From Arenimonas caeni (GTDB taxonomy: Bacteria > Pseudomonadota > Gammaproteobacteria > Xanthomonadales > Xanthomonadaceae): a stretch of DNA of 64,000 bases. Below the pieces are notes generated by a model that saw only the letters and a program-made list of their open reading frames with translations, was not told the origin of the DNA and ran no database searches. Position numbers and translations under genes: made by a program. The stretch lies in the NCBI RefSeq assembly GCF_003024235.1, contig NZ_KZ679086.1:213546-277545 (forward strand). The letters are read 5' to 3'. Of the stretch, positions 43,482-53,039 are shown piece after piece (positions within the stretch are counted from its first letter, which is position 1; the number at the start of each line of letters is the position of its first letter).

Positions 43482-45383
43482 GTGAACTTCTTCGCCCGGC
43501 AGGACCAGGCACGGCGCCAGTCGCGCCGGTTGGTCATCCTGTTCGCGCTGGCCGTGGCCGCCATCGTGGTGGCGGTGGACCTGGTGTTCCTGCTGTTCTT
43601 CGGCGGCATGGGCACGGCCACCGACCCCGGCGCGCTGGTGCTGGGGCTGGCCATGGCCAGCCTGCTCACCCTGGGCATCATCGGCATCGGTTCGATGTAC
43701 CGCCTGGCCAGCCTGCGCCAGGGCGGTGCCGCGGTCGCCACCGGACTCGGCGGCACGCCGGTGCCTGGCGACACCCACGACTTCCACTATCGGCGCCTGC
43801 GCAACGTGGTCGAGGAAATCGCCATCGCCTCGGGCGTGCCGGTGCCGCAGCTGTTCGTGCTCGAGCACGAGCCGGGCATCAACGCCTTCGCCGCCGGCTA
43901 CGCCCCGGCCGACGCCGCCATCGCGGTCACCCGCGGCGCGCTCGACAGGCTCAACCGCGACGAGCTGCAGGGCGTCATCGCCCACGAATTCAGCCACGTT
44001 CTCAACGGCGACATGCGCCTGAACATCCGCCTGATGGGCGTGCTGTTCGGCATCCTCGTGCTGGCCGTGGTCGGCAGGAAGATCCTGCTCCATGGCCGCG
44101 GCGCGCGCGGCAAGGACGGCGCGCCGCTGCTGCTGGCGGCCCTGGCGCTGATGGTGGTCGGCTACATCGGGCTGTTCTTCGGCCGCCTGATCAAGGCCGG
44201 CGTCAGCCGCCAGCGCGAGTACCTGGCCGACGCCTCGGCCGTGCAGTTCACCCGCCAGACCAAGGGCCTGGCCGGCGCGCTCAAGAAGATCGTCGGCCTG
44301 CCCGACGGCTCGAAGCTCGGCAACGCCGACACCGAGGAAGTGGCGCACATGCTGTTCGGCGACGGCGTCGGCTTCTCCTCGCTGTTCGCCACCCACCCGC
44401 CGGTGGTCGAGCGCATCCGGGCGCTGGAGCCTTCGTTCCGGCCTTCGATGGTGGCCGACCTGCAGGCGCGCTGGCAGCTGCACCCGCCCTCGGGCCTGGA
44501 CGAGGACCTGGCGATGGGCCTGGTGGCCGAGCCGCCGCCGCTGCCGGGCGAAGTCGCCGAGCTGGTGGTGTCGCCTCCGATGGTGGTGGCCCAGGTGGGC
44601 ACGCCGCGGACCGACGACTACGTGCGCGCCGGGGCCCTCCTGGGCGCCATCCCCGAGAACCTGCGCGCGGCCGCGCATGATCGCGAGGAAGTCGTGCCCC
44701 TGCTCCTGGGCCTGCTGATGGCCGGGCCGGGCGAGGTGCGCGAGCGCCAGCAGTTCGAGCTGGCGGCACGGCACGACGAGCGCCAGGCGCGCCAGGCGCT
44801 CGACTACGCCGAGCGGCTGGCCGAACTGCCGCGCCTGCTGCACCTGCCGCTGGCCGGGATGGCCATGCCGGCGCTGTGCAAGCGCCCGCGGCCCGAGCTG
44901 GAACGATTCATGGACAGCTGCTTCGCGCTGAGCCACGCCGATGGCCGTATCAGTCTGTTCGAATACTGCCTGGGCCGGCTGCTGCGGGTGCAGGTGCGCG
45001 ATGCGCTCGACCCGGCGCGTGCCTGGGTGCCGGGCCATCGCCACCTGTCGCGCTGCGCGCCGCACGCGGTGAACCTGATGGCGGTGCTGGCGCAGGCGGG
45101 CCACGCAGACCCGGGCGCGGCGATGCGCGCCTACCTGGCCGGCATGGCGCGGGTGTTCCCGCGGCTCGATTCGCCCTACCGGCCGCCCGCGGACCCGCAC
45201 CGGGCGCTGGACGAGGCCTGGCCGGTGCTCGACGAACTCGAGCCGATCGGCAAGGAGCTGCTGCTCGAGGGGCTGGTGGCGGCGGTCAGCCACGACGGCC
45301 GCATGAGCGTGGCCGAGGCCGAGTTGCTGCGGGTGGCCTGCGCCTGCCTGCACTGCCCGCTGCCGCCGATGCTCGAGCACTGA
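43482..45383 (+). CDS. M48-family membrane zinc metalloprotease (HtpX-like, long form)
   Basis: A 633-aa protein starting with GTG at 43482. It has two transmembrane helices near 18-42 and 52-72, the zinc-protease motif HEFSH at 168-172 with the third zinc ligand Glu in REYLADASA near 248, and two more helices between. The C-terminal half (about 310-633) has no catalytic motif and is much longer than in HtpX (about 290 aa). It seems helical and resembles TerB-like or tellurite-type bundles only loosely. Overlap with lemA suggests a membrane quality-control pair. Confidence 0.88.
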   Translation: MNFFARQDQARRQSRRLVILFALAVAAIVVAVDLVFLLFFGGMGTATDPGALVLGLAMASLLTLGIIGIGSMYRLASLRQGGAAVATGLGGTPVPGDTHDFHYRRLRNVVEEIAIASGVPVPQLFVLEHEPGINAFAAGYAPADAAIAVTRGALDRLNRDELQGVIAHEFSHVLNGDMRLNIRLMGVLFGILVLAVVGRKILLHGRGARGKDGAPLLLAALALMVVGYIGLFFGRLIKAGVSRQREYLADASAVQFTRQTKGLAGALKKIVGLPDGSKLGNADTEEVAHMLFGDGVGFSSLFATHPPVVERIRALEPSFRPSMVADLQARWQLHPPSGLDEDLAMGLVAEPPPLPGEVAELVVSPPMVVAQVGTPRTDDYVRAGALLGAIPENLRAAAHDREEVVPLLLGLLMAGPGEVRERQQFELAARHDERQARQALDYAERLAELPRLLHLPLAGMAMPALCKRPRPELERFMDSCFALSHADGRISLFEYCLGRLLRVQVRDALDPARAWVPGHRHLSRCAPHAVNLMAVLAQAGHADPGAAMRAYLAGMARVFPRLDSPYRPPADPHRALDEAWPVLDELEPIGKELLLEGLVAAVSHDGRMSVAEAELLRVACACLHCPLPPMLEH

Positions 45384-45420
45384 GGCACCCGGCGCGCCGG
45401 GGCCCCGCGCGCGGCCTGGC

Positions 45421-47013
45421 TCAGGCGGCCAGGCCCCGGATCAGGTCGGCGGCGCGCTCGGCGATCATCATGGTCGGGGCATTGGTGTTGCCGCCCACCA
45501 GGCGCGGCATCACCGAAGCGTCCACCACGCGAAGCCCGGCCACGCCCTTCACGCGCAGCTGCGGGTCGACCACGGTGTCCGGGTCGCCGGCGCTGCCCAT
45601 GCGGCAGGTGCCGACCGGGTGGTAGATCGACTCGGCCTTGCGCCGGATGAACTCGATGATGCCGGCTTCGTCGCGCACGTCGGGGCCGGGGAAGACCTCT
45701 TCGCCGCGGTAGGGCGCGAAGGCCGGCTGGGCCAGGATTTCGCGGCCCAGGCGCAGCGCCTCCACCAGCACCTTCAGGTCGTAGCCCTCGGCATCGCTAA
45801 GGTAGGCGGCCTCGATGCGCGGCTTGTCGGCCGGGTTGGCGCTGGCCAGCGTGAGACGGCCGCGGCTGCGCGGGCGCAGGCCGCAGGCGTGCAGGGTGTA
45901 GCCGCTGCCGGGCATGCGGTTGCGGCCGTGGTCGTCGAGCTGGGCGGGCACGAAGTGGAACTGCAGGTCCGGCCGCTCGTCCTCGGCCAGGTGGCTGCGC
46001 AGGAAACCGCCGCTCTCGGCGATGTTGCTGGCGCCCGGGCCGCGCCGGCCCATCAGGTAGTACTGGAAGGCCACCGCCGCGTCGCTGGCGGTGTCGTAGC
46101 TCAGCCCCTGCGTGCAGCGCTGCAGGGTGCAGATGTCGAGGTGGTCGTGCAGGTTGGCGCCGACGCCGGGCAGGTCGGCCAGCACGCCGATGCCATGGCG
46201 ACGCAGTTCCCCGGCCGGGCCGATGCCCGAAAGCATCAGCAGCTGCGGCGAGTTGATGGCGCCGCCGCAGAGGATCACCTCGCGCGCGGCCACCTCGCAG
46301 TAGGCCTTGCGGCCGACCGTGTAGACCACGCCGGTGGCGCGGGCCTGGTCGAAGGTGACGCGGCTGGCGCGGGCGCCCGTGATCACCTTGAGGTTGGCGC
46401 GCCGGCGCACCGGCGCCAGGTAGGCGGCGGCGCTGGAACAGCGGGCGCCGTCGCGGGTGGTGGTCTGGTACCAGCCGAAGCCGTCCTGGCGCGGGCCGTT
46501 GAAATCGTCGCTGCGCGCGTGGCCGGCCTGGGCGGCGGCCTCGAGGAAGACTTCCGACAGCGGGTTGCGGTGGCGCGGGTCGGACACGCCCAGCGGGCCG
46601 TCGCCCCCGTGCAGTTCGCTGGCGCCGCGCTGGTTGCCCTCGCTGCGCTTGAAGTAGCCGAGCACGTTGGACCACTGCCAGCCTTCGGCGCCCAGCGTCG
46701 CCCACTCGTCGTAGTCGCGGGCGTGGCCGCGGATGTAGCACATGGCGTTGATCGAGCTCGAGCCGCCCAGCACTTTGCCGCGCGGCCACCACAGCTCGCG
46801 GCCGCCGAGCTCCGGCTCCGGCGCGGTGTTGTAGTCCCAGTTCACGCCCTTCTTTCCGACCAGCTTTGCCAGGCCCGCGGGCATGTGGATGAAGGGGTGC
46901 CAGTCGCTGGGGCCGGCCTCGAGCAGCAGGACGCGGCAATCCGGGTCCTCGCTGAGCCGGTTGGCCAGCACGCAGCCCGCGGAGCCCGCACCCACGATGA
47001 TGTAGTCGTACAC
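45421..47013 (-). CDS. GMC-family flavin oxidoreductase (choline/alcohol dehydrogenase-like)
   Basis: A 530-aa FAD enzyme with N-terminal IVGAGSAGCVLANRLSED (FAD-binding) and the GMC signatures GGSSSINAM and GAINSPQLLMLSGIGP. The C-terminal active-site region is YHPVGTCRMG with VDASVMPRLVGGNTNAPTMMIAE. The family includes choline dehydrogenase BetA and various alcohol dehydrogenases. No betaine aldehyde dehydrogenase or BetI regulator is adjacent, so the substrate is left open. It is monocistronic and convergent with the M48 protease gene. Confidence 0.9.
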   Translation of the reverse strand: MYDYIIVGAGSAGCVLANRLSEDPDCRVLLLEAGPSDWHPFIHMPAGLAKLVGKKGVNWDYNTAPEPELGGRELWWPRGKVLGGSSSINAMCYIRGHARDYDEWATLGAEGWQWSNVLGYFKRSEGNQRGASELHGGDGPLGVSDPRHRNPLSEVFLEAAAQAGHARSDDFNGPRQDGFGWYQTTTRDGARCSSAAAYLAPVRRRANLKVITGARASRVTFDQARATGVVYTVGRKAYCEVAAREVILCGGAINSPQLLMLSGIGPAGELRRHGIGVLADLPGVGANLHDHLDICTLQRCTQGLSYDTASDAAVAFQYYLMGRRGPGASNIAESGGFLRSHLAEDERPDLQFHFVPAQLDDHGRNRMPGSGYTLHACGLRPRSRGRLTLASANPADKPRIEAAYLSDAEGYDLKVLVEALRLGREILAQPAFAPYRGEEVFPGPDVRDEAGIIEFIRRKAESIYHPVGTCRMGSAGDPDTVVDPQLRVKGVAGLRVVDASVMPRLVGGNTNAPTMMIAERAADLIRGLAA

Positions 47014-47185
47014 GCGATCTGCTTCTTTTCGATGACGCCCCGAGGCTAGGCGCCCGTTCTAGAGCAAACACTCGGCGCAGCGGTCCGGTTGCGCGAACCG
47101 TGGACAGCATCACTTCCCTGCCGTACCCCGGGTGGCGGCCCGGGGCCGGGTTGGCTATCGTGCGCCCACCTTCAGCGGATCCCCG

Positions 47186-48532
47186 ATGCCCCAGGCCCCG
47201 ACCACCGCCGGCCATTTCGACCACCTGCGCGGCGCGCTGCGGGAGTTCCCGCCGCTGTTGTGGTCCTTCCTGTACTTCTTCTTCCTGCTCACCGGCTATT
47301 ACGTGCTGCGGCCGGTGCGCGACGCCATGGGCGCCGCCAACGACCCGGCGGCGGTGTTCCCGCTGGCGATGGTGGATTGGTTCGCCGCGCGCGGCATCGC
47401 CCTGGGCGACTACCAGCTGCAGGTGCTGTTCACCGGCACCTTCCTGTCGATGCTGGTGCTGCAGCCGGTCTATGGCGCACTGGTGGCGCGGTTCCCGCGC
47501 CGGCTGTTCCTGCCGGTGGTGTACCTGGCCTTCGTCGCCTGCCTGGTGGGCTTCTACTTCGCTTTCCAGGCCCAGCTGCCCGGGCGCGGCGGCCTGTTCT
47601 TCGTCTGGGTGGCGGTGTTCAACCTGTTCGCGGTGTCGGTGTTCTGGAGCTTCATGGCCGACATCTACACCGATCCCCAGGCACGCCGCCTGTACGGCTT
47701 CATCGCGGCCGGCGGCACGCTCGGCGGCCTGCTGGGCCCGGAGATCACCTCGCGCCTGGTCGGGCAGCTGGGCGTAGGCAACATGCTGCTGGTGTCGGCG
47801 GCGTTCCTGGGCCTGTGCCTGGTGTGCATCCTCAAGCTCGGGCCGTGGGCGCGCGCCCGCGAGCGCCAGGCCGGCCTGGCCGGCGGCGAGGAGGCCATGG
47901 GCGGGCGGGTGCTCGAGGGCCTGCGCCGCATCGCCACCGAACCGCTGCTGCTGGCCTTCGCCCTGCTGATGTTCTTCGGCGTCGGCGTCGGCACGCTGCT
48001 CTACAACGAACAGAACGCCATCGTCCGGGCCATGACCCTGGGCAACCCGGCCGCGGCCGAGCAGGCCACCGCCTTCTATTCGATGCTCGACAAGTGGGTG
48101 AACTGGCTGGTGCTGGTGCTGCAGGTGCTGGTGACCCGCGCGGTGCTGGTGCGCTGGGGCGTGGCGCCGCTGCTGCTGGGCCCGGCGTTGCTGATCGTGG
48201 CCGGTTACTGCGTGCTCTGGGCCACGCCGCTGCCAATGCTGGTGGCGATCGTGCAGGTGGGCACGCGCGCCTCCGAGTTCGCCCTGGCCAAGCCGGCCCG
48301 CGAGACCATCTACACCCGCGTCGACCGCGAGGCCCGCTACAAGGCCAAGGCGGCGATCGACACCGTCGTCTACCGCGGCGGCGACCTGGCCTTCGCCTGG
48401 CTCCACAAGCCGCTGGCCACCTTCGGCTCGTCGCTGGTGTTCGGGGTCGGGGTGCTGGTGGCCGCCGGCATGACCTTCGGGGCTTGGAAACTGGTGCGCG
48501 AACAGGCCAAGTTGCCGCCTGACTCCCGCTGA
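47186..48532 (+). CDS. nucleotide-translocase-like carrier (Tlc/MFS superfamily)
   Basis: A 448-aa membrane protein with 11-12 hydrophobic helices. It starts FPPLLWSFLYFFFLLTGYYVLRPVRD, a pattern shared with ATP/ADP translocase-like proteins found in many free-living bacteria. Further marks are FWSFMADIYTDPQARRLYGFIAAGG and RETIYTRVDREARYKAKAAIDTVVYRGGD. The substrate in free-living relatives is unknown. ATG at 47186 gives the normal N-terminus. The next gene begins 8 nt later, so the two are probably cotranscribed. Confidence 0.78.
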   Translation: MPQAPTTAGHFDHLRGALREFPPLLWSFLYFFFLLTGYYVLRPVRDAMGAANDPAAVFPLAMVDWFAARGIALGDYQLQVLFTGTFLSMLVLQPVYGALVARFPRRLFLPVVYLAFVACLVGFYFAFQAQLPGRGGLFFVWVAVFNLFAVSVFWSFMADIYTDPQARRLYGFIAAGGTLGGLLGPEITSRLVGQLGVGNMLLVSAAFLGLCLVCILKLGPWARARERQAGLAGGEEAMGGRVLEGLRRIATEPLLLAFALLMFFGVGVGTLLYNEQNAIVRAMTLGNPAAAEQATAFYSMLDKWVNWLVLVLQVLVTRAVLVRWGVAPLLLGPALLIVAGYCVLWATPLPMLVAIVQVGTRASEFALAKPARETIYTRVDREARYKAKAAIDTVVYRGGDLAFAWLHKPLATFGSSLVFGVGVLVAAGMTFGAWKLVREQAKLPPDSR

Positions 48533-48540
48533 GGCCGCCC

Positions 48541-49803
48541 ATGGCCCGCATCCGCCGCCTGCTGGCCACTGCCCTGGTCTGTCTGCTCGCGCTCGCCGGC
48601 CCCGCCGGCGCGCTCGAAGTACGGGTCGACCCACGCGTCGAGTTCACGGCGGTGATGTGCCGGCTGGCCGGCTTCGAGGAGTTCCAGGGCCCGGGCTTCG
48701 CCGACTACGACGCGGCGGTGGACGCGCATTTCGGGCCGTTCCGCGACCATCCGGCCGTGGCCGAGGTCCGCGCCCTGCGCGAACAGGTGCGGCTGGGTTA
48801 CAACATGCCCGCCGGGCTGGCCATCGCCACCGGCGAGGGCGACTGGACGCTGCGGCTGCCGGCTGGCGTGCCGGCCAACGGCCTCGATGCGCGCTGGACG
48901 CCGGAAGCCGCGGAGCGGTTCCTGGCGGCTGCCCGCGCGCTGTGGACGGACAGCCAGGCCGCCGGTTTCTTCGAACGCCAGCGCCCCTTCCACCGGCAGG
49001 TGGAAGCGTCGCTGCGCGCCGACCTGGACTCACGCCTCGACAGGGGCTGGTTCGAGCGCCAGCACGGCGCCTCCGTGGGCCGCCGGTTCGCCGTGGTGCC
49101 GGGACTGCTCAACGGCCCGCACAGCTATGGCACGCACCTGGTGCTGCCCGACGGCCGGGTCGAGGCTTTCGCCATCCTCGGCACGCCGCCGCACGAGGCC
49201 GGCCAGGCGCCCTCGTATCCGGCCGACCAGGCCGCCAGCCTGCTGGTGCACGAGGTCCACCATCCTTACGTCAATCCGTGGGTGGCCGCGAACGCCGATC
49301 GCCTGGCGGCCGGCGGGCAGGCGCTCTACGGGACCGTCGAGGAGGCGATGGTGGCCGCGAGTTACGGCCGCTGGGACTACATGCTCAACGAGACCCTGGT
49401 GCGCGCCCAGGTGCTGCGCTACTACCGCAGCCGCGGCGCCATGCCGGGCTACTGGCGCAACCTGCAGGATGACCGCGCCCGCGGCTTCGCCTGGGTCGAT
49501 GCGCTGGCCGACGCGATCGACGCGGCGGTCGGCGAGGGAGAGCTGCGGCTCGAGTTCGATCGCGAGATGGGCGGCTCGGTGGCGATCGCCGGCGACGTGC
49601 CCGACGTGGTCGGCGCCCCGCGCTGGGAGCAGGGCGGTCGCGTGCTGGTGGTGCCGGTGCGCTTCGAGGCCGGGCGCAGCCACGCGCTGCGCCTCAACGA
49701 CGAGCAGGCGCCGGGCAAGGGCTTCGCCGGCAAGGACGGCCAGTGGCTGGTGCCGCGGGCCTGGCGCTTCCGCGTCAGTGGCCAGGCGCCCGCCGCGGAC
49801 TGA
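48541..49803 (+). CDS. secreted DUF4932-type protein with HExxH-like motif
   Basis: A 420-aa exported protein (signal peptide ending AGPAGA). The segment [14 protein letters not shown] (about 235-248) carries an HExxH zinc-protease motif. Downstream [20 protein letters not shown] supplies a possible third ligand Glu. The C-terminal 90 residues are beta-rich and end in [11 protein letters not shown]. It fits the uncharacterised DUF4932 family, likely a periplasmic metallopeptidase. It follows the translocase-like gene by 8 nt. Confidence 0.72.
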   Translation: MARIRRLLATALVCLLALAGPAGALEVRVDPRVEFTAVMCRLAGFEEFQGPGFADYDAAVDAHFGPFRDHPAVAEVRALREQVRLGYNMPAGLAIATGEGDWTLRLPAGVPANGLDARWTPEAAERFLAAARALWTDSQAAGFFERQRPFHRQVEASLRADLDSRLDRGWFERQHGASVGRRFAVVPGLLNGPHSYGTHLVLPDGRVEAFAILGTPPHEAGQAPSYPADQAASLLVHEVHHPYVNPWVAANADRLAAGGQALYGTVEEAMVAASYGRWDYMLNETLVRAQVLRYYRSRGAMPGYWRNLQDDRARGFAWVDALADAIDAAVGEGELRLEFDREMGGSVAIAGDVPDVVGAPRWEQGGRVLVVPVRFEAGRSHALRLNDEQAPGKGFAGKDGQWLVPRAWRFRVSGQAPAAD

Positions 49804-49874
49804 CGGCGCGTCGTGAAGGCGGCCTTGGCGTCGCCTGCGCTACCCTATGGGCATCGCCAACCGGGAGCCCGAAC

Positions 49875-50984
49875 ATGAAAGTCAAAGCCGCCGTCGCGCA
49901 CCAGGCCGGCAAGCCGCTGACCATCGAAACCGTCGACCTCGAGGGCCCGCGCTTCGGCGAGGTGCTGGTCGAGATCAAGGCCACCGGCGTCTGCCATACC
50001 GACGAATTCACGCTTTCGGGCGCCGACCCGGAGGGCCTGTTCCCGGCCATCCTCGGCCACGAGGGCGCGGGCGTGGTGGTGGACGTGGGCCCGGGCGTGA
50101 CGACGCTCAAGAAGGGCGACCACGTCATCCCGCTCTACACGCCCGAATGCCGGCAGTGCGAGTACTGCCTCAACCCCAAGACCAACCTCTGCCAGGCCAT
50201 CCGCTCGACCCAGGGCCAGGGCCTGATGCCCGACGGCAGCAGCCGCTTCAGCCTCGACGGCAAGCCGGTGCTGCACTACATGGGCACGTCCACCTTCGCC
50301 CAGTACACCGTGGTGCCGGAGATCGCGCTGGCGAAGATCCGCGAGGACGCGCCCTTCGACAAGGTCTGCTACATCGGCTGCGGCGTCACCACCGGCATCG
50401 GCGCGGTGATCTTCACCGCCAAGGTGGAGGTGGGCAGCAAGGCGGTGGTGTTCGGCCTGGGCGGCATCGGCCTGAACGTGATCCAGGGCCTGCGCCTGGC
50501 CGGCGCCGACATGATCGTGGGCGTCGACCTCAACCCGGCCCGCGAAGCCATGGCGCGCAAGTTCGGCATGACCCACTTCGTCAATCCGTCGGAAGTGGAA
50601 GGCGACCTGGTGCCCTACCTGGTGTCGCTGACCAAGGGCGGCGCGGACTATACGTTCGAGTGCATCGGCAACGTCAAGGTGATGCGCCAGGCGCTCGAGT
50701 GCGCGCACAAGGGCTGGGGCACCAGCGTGATCATCGGCGTGGCCCCGGCCGGCGCCGAGATCAGCACGCGGCCCTTCCAGCTGGTGACCGGCCGTAACTG
50801 GCGCGGCAGTGCCTTCGGCGGCGCCCGCGGCCGCACCGACGTGCCGAAGATCGTCGACTGGTACATGGAGGGCAAGATCGACATCGATTCGCTGATCACC
50901 CACACCATGCCGCTGGAGAAGATCAACGATGCCTTCGACCTGATGCACCGCGGCGAATCGATCCGCAGCGTGGTGGTGTACTGA
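49875..50984 (+). CDS. frmA: S-(hydroxymethyl)glutathione dehydrogenase (class III alcohol dehydrogenase)
   Basis: A 369-aa zinc enzyme that oxidises the formaldehyde-glutathione adduct to S-formylglutathione with NAD. The catalytic zinc Cys is in [12 protein letters not shown] and its His in LGHEGAGVV. The four structural-zinc cysteines are in [15 protein letters not shown]. The NAD fold has FGLGGIGLN. Length is typical. frmB follows after 1 nt. No frmR repressor gene is seen upstream. Confidence 0.96.
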   Translation: MKVKAAVAHQAGKPLTIETVDLEGPRFGEVLVEIKATGVCHTDEFTLSGADPEGLFPAILGHEGAGVVVDVGPGVTTLKKGDHVIPLYTPECRQCEYCLNPKTNLCQAIRSTQGQGLMPDGSSRFSLDGKPVLHYMGTSTFAQYTVVPEIALAKIREDAPFDKVCYIGCGVTTGIGAVIFTAKVEVGSKAVVFGLGGIGLNVIQGLRLAGADMIVGVDLNPAREAMARKFGMTHFVNPSEVEGDLVPYLVSLTKGGADYTFECIGNVKVMRQALECAHKGWGTSVIIGVAPAGAEISTRPFQLVTGRNWRGSAFGGARGRTDVPKIVDWYMEGKIDIDSLITHTMPLEKINDAFDLMHRGESIRSVVVY

Positions 50985-50985
50985 G

Positions 50986-51828
50986 ATGACCATCGAGCTG
51001 CTCTCGGAGCACGGCTGCTTCGGCGGCGTGCAGGGCTTCTACCGCATGGAATCGAAAGCCTGCGGCGGGCCGATGCGCTTCGCGGTCTTCCAGCCGCCGC
51101 AGGCGCGCGAGGGCCGGGTGCCGGTGCTGTTCTACCTGGCCGGGCTGACCTGCACCGAAGAGACGGCGACGATGAAGGCCGGCGCCCAGCGCGTGGCCGC
51201 CGAGCTGGGCCTGATGCTGGTGATGCCCGACACGAGCCCGCGCGACACCGGCATCGAGGGCGCCACCGGCGACTGGGAGTTCGGCGAGGGCGCGGGCTTC
51301 TACCTCGATGCCACGCAGGCACCGTGGTCGGCGCGTTTCCGCATGGAAAGCCACGTCGTGCACGAGCTGCCTGCGCTGGTGCGCGAACACTTCCCGGCCG
51401 ACCCGGGGCGCACCGGCATCACCGGGCACTCGATGGGCGGGCACGGCGCGCTGACGCTGGCGCTCAGGCATCCGCAGGTGTTCCGCAGCGTGTCGGCCTT
51501 CGCGCCGATCGTGGCGCCCAGCCAGGTGCCCTGGGGCCACAAGGCGTTCTCGCGCTACCTCGGCGAGCACCACCGCGCCTGGGCCGGGCACGACGCCTGC
51601 GAACTGGTGCGCCAGCGCCCGTTCGGCCGGCCGATCCTCGTCGACCAGGGCCTGGACGACAAATTCCTCGAGCCGCAGCTGCAGCCGGAGCGCTTCGAGG
51701 CGGCCTGCGCGGAGGCGGGGCAGGCGCTCACGCTTCGCCGCCACGCCGGCTACGACCACGGTTACTACTTCATCGCCAGCTTCATCGAGGACCACCTGCG
51801 GCACCACGCCGCGCAGCTGGCCGACTGA
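50986..51828 (+). CDS. frmB: S-formylglutathione hydrolase
   Basis: A 280-aa alpha/beta hydrolase that releases formate and glutathione from S-formylglutathione, completing formaldehyde detoxification with frmA. The nucleophile Ser is at about 149 in GHSMGGHGAL, and Asp and His lie in VDQGLDDKFLE and YDHGYYFIASF. The conserved N-terminal KACGGPMRFAVF and LAGLTCTEE are present. It is translationally coupled to frmA. Confidence 0.96.
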   Translation: MTIELLSEHGCFGGVQGFYRMESKACGGPMRFAVFQPPQAREGRVPVLFYLAGLTCTEETATMKAGAQRVAAELGLMLVMPDTSPRDTGIEGATGDWEFGEGAGFYLDATQAPWSARFRMESHVVHELPALVREHFPADPGRTGITGHSMGGHGALTLALRHPQVFRSVSAFAPIVAPSQVPWGHKAFSRYLGEHHRAWAGHDACELVRQRPFGRPILVDQGLDDKFLEPQLQPERFEAACAEAGQALTLRRHAGYDHGYYFIASFIEDHLRHHAAQLAD

Positions 51829-51839
51829 AGGAGGCCGCC

Positions 51840-52190
51840 ATGTCCGCCATCGCGATCGCGCTCACCCTGCTCGTGGCCCTGCTGCACGTGGGCTTCCTGC
51901 TGCTGGAGATGGTGTTCTGGACGCGGCCGCTGGGCCGCCGGGTGTTCGGACTCGACCCGGAATTCGCCGCGCGATCGGCGAAGCTGGCGATGAACCAGGG
52001 TCTCTACAACGGCTTCCTCGTCGCCGGCCTGCTCTGGGGCCTGTGGCTGGACGCCCCCGGCATCTGCCTGTTCTTCCTGGGCTGCGTGGTGGTCGCCGGG
52101 CTGTTCGGCGCCGCCACGGTCAAGCGCTCGATCCTCTACATCCAGGCCCTGCCGGCCATCCTGGCCGCCATCGCCGTGCACTACCTCTGA
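51840..52190 (+). CDS. DUF1304 family membrane protein
   Basis: A 116-aa inner-membrane protein with four hydrophobic segments (about 3-22, 50-70, 72-92, 96-114). It shows the DUF1304 pattern LLEMVFWTRPLGRRVFGL followed by MNQGLYNGFLVAGLLWGL. The function is unknown. GGAGG stands before the ATG at 51840, 11 nt after frmB, so it is probably cotranscribed with the formaldehyde genes. Confidence 0.87.
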   Translation: MSAIAIALTLLVALLHVGFLLLEMVFWTRPLGRRVFGLDPEFAARSAKLAMNQGLYNGFLVAGLLWGLWLDAPGICLFFLGCVVVAGLFGAATVKRSILYIQALPAILAAIAVHYL

Positions 52191-52206
52191 CCACCTGCCC
52201 CCCCCC

Positions 52207-52532
52207 TGTAGGAGCGCCTTCATGCGCGAAGCCCTTGGCTCTTGGCCCTTCCGGCCGGGAGCCCACCGGAGTGGCGCCGCCGCGTTGCGTGAGGGGGTGT
52301 CGTCGACACCCCTCACGCAACGCGACGTCGCTCCGACTTCAGCGGGCGGCCTTCTGGGGCGAGGCACGGTGGCAAGTTTGAAGAGCCAAGAATCACGCAC
52401 AGACGAGGCGCTGGCGTGGCGACGGTTTCGCCTGTTTTCGGCTTCTGACTTTGCTCTCCCCTCGGCCCGCGAATGTCGCGAGTCGCCAAAAGCGAACACA
52501 GCAAAAGCTTCGCGCCTGAAGGCGCTCCTGCA
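52207..52532. repeat. 326-bp noncoding foldback element bounded by inverted REP units
   Basis: This stretch has no gene. Its two ends are near-identical 24-nt REP units in inverted orientation (52207-52230 and 52509-52532, 22 of 24 identical). Inside, 52281-52324 is an almost perfect 22-bp hairpin (CGCGTTGCGTGAGGGG/CCCCTCACGCAACGCG), nested in further complementary blocks such as TTGGCTCTT (52235) with AAGAGCCAA (52381). The right third (52394-52508) is lower in GC and unpaired. This looks like a BIME- or MITE-type dispersed element. Confidence 0.75.
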
Positions 52533-52546
52533 GGGAGCCTCGGGGG

Positions 52547-53017
52547 TCAGCGCCTGGGGCTGACCCACATGGTGATGACGGCGTTGAAGACTTTCTCGCC
52601 GGCGGGGTCGAAGACGTCGACGTTGACCGGGAGGTCGTAGCCGGTGTCGGCGGCGACCAGAGGCACCATCGGCGTGGCGACGCCGCGCTGCGTGCCCACG
52701 GCGCGCTTGAGATATTGCACGGTCATGCCCTTGGGGATCCAGCGCATGCCCCTGGGCAGCGAAGCGTCGGTCATCACCCCGGCGACCAGTTCGGCCAGGT
52801 TGCACAGCGCGATCGCGTGCACCGTGCCGATGTGGTTCTGCATGCGCCGCTTGTGCGGGATGGTGGCTTCGCAGCGGCCGTTCTCCAGCACCGTCAAGCG
52901 CGGCGAGACGGTGCCGAAGTAGGGCGCCTTGAAGCAGACCGCGCGGCTGAAAAGCCAGTGGCCCGCGGGCCAACGGGTGAACTTGCGGTAGAGGCGGAGC
53001 AGGGGCGTGTCCGACAT
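52547..53017 (-). CDS. DUF4442 hotdog-fold protein (thioesterase-like)
   Basis: A 156-aa soluble protein with hotdog-fold features: RMQNHIGTVHAIALCNLAEL (the helix and preceding HxGxxH-like block) and beta strands ending VFNAVITMWVSPR. It belongs to the DUF4442/PaaI-related hotdog group, whose members often hydrolyse acyl-CoA thioesters. ATG at 53017 was chosen because the longer frame runs into a REP hairpin. It follows fadE by 74 nt on the same strand, supporting a link to fatty-acid metabolism. Confidence 0.8.
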   Translation of the reverse strand: MSDTPLLRLYRKFTRWPAGHWLFSRAVCFKAPYFGTVSPRLTVLENGRCEATIPHKRRMQNHIGTVHAIALCNLAELVAGVMTDASLPRGMRWIPKGMTVQYLKRAVGTQRGVATPMVPLVAADTGYDLPVNVDVFDPAGEKVFNAVITMWVSPRR

Positions 53018-53039
53018 GCGGTGGCTCCGGAAGAAAGAA

